The notes beneath the pieces are model-generated. The model ran no database searches and had not been told where the DNA came from. It worked only from the letters and a program-made list of their open reading frames with translations. From positions 1 through 6,464 of the forward strand of contig QMYD01000063.1 of assembly GCA_003662485.1 (NCBI GenBank): a stretch of 6,464 nucleotides of DNA, written 5' to 3'. The position numbers and the translations under genes were made by a program. This stretch comes from Candidatus Hecatellales archaeon. Lineage in GTDB: Archaea; Thermoproteota; Bathyarchaeia; Hecatellales; Hecatellaceae. This document shows positions 5,661-6,464 of this stretch, piece by piece; within the stretch, counting starts at the first letter, position 1, and each line of letters starts with the position of its first letter.

Positions 5661-6235
5661 TATCCCGCCTCCGCAAAGCTTAGGAGAATTATGCCCTTGG
5701 ATATTTCCTTGGATTTGAGGCTGTAGCCTAAGGCTTCCATGAGGCCTGTTAGGAAGCTTGCAAGCAGCGTGGTGTAGGTTGGGGGGCACCTAAACCCTAT
5801 ACACTTCATGGTTATGGTTCCATCATCCCCCTGCGAGACGGTAAACTCCGAAATGCTCCAGAGAATCCCCCTAACCAGTCTTTCAGCCAGGCTTTGGGGG
5901 GTAAGCTCAGGATCTATGGTTTTAAAGTAGTGGCCTAGCCATTCCCCCGCCTCCCTCCAAGCTTGAGCCATAGCCTTCCCCTCACTCTTAAAATTCTTCT
6001 CTATTAGGCTTATCCAGAGGCTTTCAGGGATTAGGATGAACCCAGCCTTTCTCGCCGCCGAAATGGTTTGATGGTTTTCGCAGATTTTCTGGAGGCTTTC
6101 ACCTCTATTCTCAGCCTTTAAAAGCTGTTCGAGAGCCTCGCTTACCAGCGAAAATAGGGTTAGGTTTTTCCGTTTAGCCATTTCTGAAAGCTTTTCAGCG
6201 ATGTCAGCCCTTACAGCCAGCAGCTTCCTGTTCAA
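5660..6235 (-). CDS. ribbon-helix-helix fusion protein, upstream copy
   Basis: This 191-residue paralog of the next gene is likewise of unrecognised family. Residues 3-41 (RKLLAVRADIAEKLSEMAK through SEALEQLLKAE) fit an RHH DNA-binding fold: one strand with alternating residues, then two helices. The C-terminal part (about 55-187) carries EAGEWLGHYF (95-104), DDGTITMKCIG (137-147), LLASFLTGLMEALGY (157-171) and GIILLSF (181-187). This alpha/beta arrangement recalls small ligand-sensing domains such as V4R or HNOB, but without a diagnostic residue. The start must be TTG at 6235 or later, because TAA occurs two codons above. TTG keeps the RHH strand intact and matches the paralog, although no clear ribosome site precedes it. 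The stop overlaps the next start by one base, so the pair is translationally coupled and may form a heterodimer. Confidence 0.75.
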   Translation of the reverse strand: MNRKLLAVRADIAEKLSEMAKRKNLTLFSLVSEALEQLLKAENRGESLQKICENHQTISAARKAGFILIPESLWISLIEKNFKSEGKAMAQAWREAGEWLGHYFKTIDPELTPQSLAERLVRGILWSISEFTVSQGDDGTITMKCIGFRCPPTYTTLLASFLTGLMEALGYSLKSKEISKGIILLSFAEAG

Positions 6236-6265
6236 GGCTTAACCATTAAAATAGTCTACCCAGCC

Positions 6266-6291
6266 GGCTTAAAGGATTTCTCCCGGAGAAA
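6266..6291 (-). promoter_or_regulatory. palindrome beside a TATA-like element upstream of the RHH pair
   Basis: TTTCTCC (6277-6283), a one-base centre, then GGAGAAA (6285-6291) is a perfect 7-bp dyad. Directly next to it, on the minus strand, lies CCTTTAAGCC (6275-6266), a TATA-like element about 36 bases before the TTG start. A dyad abutting the core promoter is where an autorepressor would bind, and RHH dimers bind such short repeats. Operator function is inference. Confidence 0.4.
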
Positions 6292-6318
6292 ATTAGATTG
6301 AACGAAGTTTTTCTCCAT

Positions 6319-6323
6319 AAAAA
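6319..6323 (-). terminator. possible T-run terminator of the membrane-anchored gene
   Basis: On the minus strand a run of five T (CTCTTTTTATGG) occurs about 30 bases after the stop at 6353. Archaeal RNA polymerase can stop at such runs, but five T is marginal. Confidence 0.25.
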
Positions 6324-6352
6324 GAGGTGGAAGGAGCTTGGGAAACTCTTTC

Positions 6353-6464
6353 CTACTTCATGACCACCTTTCTGGCTATGGTTACCACAGCAGCTATGGC
6401 TGCTACCGCCGCTATCAGCGAAAGGATGACGGCTACTAGGATTAGCGTTGAGAGGCCGCCCACA
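6353..6464 (-). CDS. C-terminal membrane anchor of an unknown protein (cut by window edge)
   Basis: Only the last 36 residues are present, ending in TAG at 6355-6353. They begin VGGLSTLILVAV and run as one hydrophobic helix rich in Ala, Ile, Val and Leu (about 24 residues), followed by ARKVVMK. A single helix with a short basic tail at the very end is typical of archaeal surface or secreted proteins anchored by their C-terminus, with the tail inside. No sorting motif such as PGF is visible and the main domain is outside the window, so no function can be given. It is in the same direction as the RHH pair, with a gap of about 117 bases. Confidence 0.7.
   Translation of the reverse strand, partial: VGGLSTLILVAVILSLIAAVAAIAAVVTIARKVVMK

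Noticed and set aside
5661..5789. Longer N-terminus of the downstream RHH gene (43 more residues)
   Set aside because: It overlaps the 3' end of the upstream paralog in another frame, has no similarity to the paralog's start, and a GTG with GGAGG 7 bases upstream exists at 5660.
6262..6269. AGCCGGCT palindrome as an operator
   Set aside because: It is only 8 bases, does not extend further, and such short GC palindromes are expected by chance; the neighbouring 15-base dyad is the better candidate.

Overview
The window looks like chromosomal DNA of a TACK-type archaeon, plausibly Bathyarchaeia or a neighbouring Nitrososphaeria/Korarchaeota-like lineage. The evidence is an ESCRT-III/Vps4 (Cdv) cell-division cluster, GGTGA-type Shine-Dalgarno sites, frequent GTG and TTG starts, and archaeal TATA-like core promoters in the short gaps. 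The exact lineage is inference. Coding density is high and no gene-free stretch exceeds about 230 bases. I saw no tRNA, rRNA, CRISPR array or insertion sequence.

Layout: (1) bases 1-303, minus strand, the N-terminal 101 residues of an M20 metallopeptidase/deacylase, cut by the window edge. (2) A divergent promoter gap, then 389-2173 on the plus strand, a ClC chloride channel/transporter with two CBS domains. Its stop overlaps the stop of the convergent cdvC in the palindrome CTATAG. (3) A minus-strand ESCRT operon read from 4811 to 2168: a short CdvB paralog without winged helix, a full CdvB with winged helix, and CdvC/Vps4 with an MIT domain. No cdvA is present in the window. (4) A 225-base gap with candidate promoters and a hairpin. 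(5) Two overlapping minus-strand paralogs (6235 to 5037), each an N-terminal ribbon-helix-helix DNA-binding segment fused to an unrecognised C-terminal domain of about 140 residues. (6) The last 36 residues of a minus-strand protein ending in a membrane-spanning helix, cut by the right edge.

How the parts fit: the two CdvB-type proteins should polymerise on the membrane at mid-cell, and each carries an MIM2-like proline motif that the CdvC MIT domain can bind, so CdvC can remodel the polymer. The least expected signals are three. Both internal junctions of the operon contain a perfect 8-bp inverted repeat covering the GGTGA ribosome-binding site of the next gene, which suggests translational gating of subunit ratio. 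The two cdvB paralogs share a 69-base stretch without a single difference despite diverged flanks. The tandem RHH-fusion genes directly upstream are candidate ligand-responsive regulators of the division operon, a link that is inference only.
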